DNA of 64,000 bases from Diphasiastrum complanatum (Eukaryota; Streptophyta; Lycopodiopsida; Lycopodiales; Lycopodiaceae): the NCBI GenBank assembly GCA_029204225.1, contig CM055110.1, positions 36,061,239 to 36,125,238 on the forward strand, read 5' to 3'. Of this stretch, positions 63,707 through 64,000 are shown piece by piece. The position numbers were made by a program, and so were the translations under genes. Position 1 is the first letter of the stretch; every line of letters begins with the position of its first letter. Below the pieces are notes generated by a model. It was not told the DNA's origin and searched no databases. It saw nothing but the letters and a program-made list of their open reading frames with translations.

Positions 63707-64000
63707 ATTCTGAAGCCACTCAGCATATGACTAGCCTCATTGGTTGTTTCGAGTCCTATACGCCTTATAGTACCCAGAAATATGTCCACCTTGGTGACAA
63801 TAGGACATAGGCTATTAAAGGTGAAGTCACTATAAGATTAAACTTTGCCAGTGATCAGTCTAAGCTACTCTCTAAAGTCCTTTATGTACCAAATTTATCT
63901 ACGAATCTACTCTTTGTAAGTGAAATCACAGATCTAGGACACAGAGTAGAATTCGAATGTGATCAATGTAAAGTAGTTGATAGGACATGCAAGATCCTAG
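63660..64000 (+). pseudogene. copia protease, second copy, truncated by the window
   Basis: In the frame shifted from gag, SSWFLDSEATQHMT (63,695-63,735) is the protease active-site block with glycine of DSG changed to glutamate. YVHLGDNR and LYVPNLSTNLLFVSEI follow, typical of the region before integrase. A stop lies at about 63,808. Confidence 0.8.

Larger units (their letters stand above)
62209..64000 (+). mobile_element. Ty1/copia internal region, plus strand, partial
   Basis: After the PBS come a degenerate gag/protease stretch (62,380-62,880) and then a second gag through protease (62,930-64,000), which runs off the right edge. It is the same lineage as the copia element at the left edge, on the opposite strand. 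Many stops are present. Confidence 0.82.

Overview
The window is plant nuclear DNA. It is AT-rich, with spliced genes, kilobase-scale introns, Ty1/copia and Ty3/gypsy (chromovirus) LTR retrotransposons, LINEs, foldback elements and many long (TC/GA)n tracts. The main host gene encodes a formin that joins a RhoGAP-like region to FH1-FH2. As far as I recall, that architecture (class III formins) is known from bryophytes and lycophytes and not from angiosperms, so a non-seed plant, perhaps a fern, is the most economical reading. No species can be named from the sequence alone.

Layout. 1-5,519 holds a decayed minus-strand Ty1/copia element that runs off the left edge; a second, internally deleted copia element is inserted in its LTR. 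5,520-10,990 is non-genic: tandem repeats, a long foldback, microsatellites and a minisatellite. 11,042-11,566 is a small intact single-exon C2-domain gene on the plus strand. 11,567-16,519 holds only two LINE scraps. 16,520-46,450 is the formin gene on the minus strand, with nine exons located. Its 5' end was not found and at least one small exon is missing from the model. 46,451-55,000 holds a decayed LINE, repeats and no gene I can support. 55,000-64,000 is stacked LTR elements: a chromovirus LTR, a copia element with a 732-bp LTR, a copia integrase fragment with a 28-bp poly-C run, and a plus-strand copia element running off the right edge.

The formin introns are very large and full of transposons. 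The 12.2-kb intron inside the FH2 coding region carries two almost identical 3.67-kb arms in inverted orientation around a 1.25-kb spacer. Both arms contain LINE sequence. Any complete formin pre-mRNA would therefore carry a 3.67-kb hairpin. The 7.9-kb intron upstream holds three LINE 3' ends in a row, each ending in (TC)n, and a palindromic mosaic of deleted chromovirus copies.

The most interesting points are: (1) a formin whose RhoGAP-like region seems to lack both the arginine finger and the conserved asparagine; (2) the giant intronic LINE palindrome; (3) LINE 3' ends terminated by (TC)n; (4) a copia LTR packed with RY (TGCATG) motifs; (5) a chromovirus deletion whose breakpoint joins the PBS to the chromodomain at a short microhomology. 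Coordinates were read by eye and may be off by a base or two at element ends. Exon phases were checked by translation and agree across every junction given except the one gap stated.
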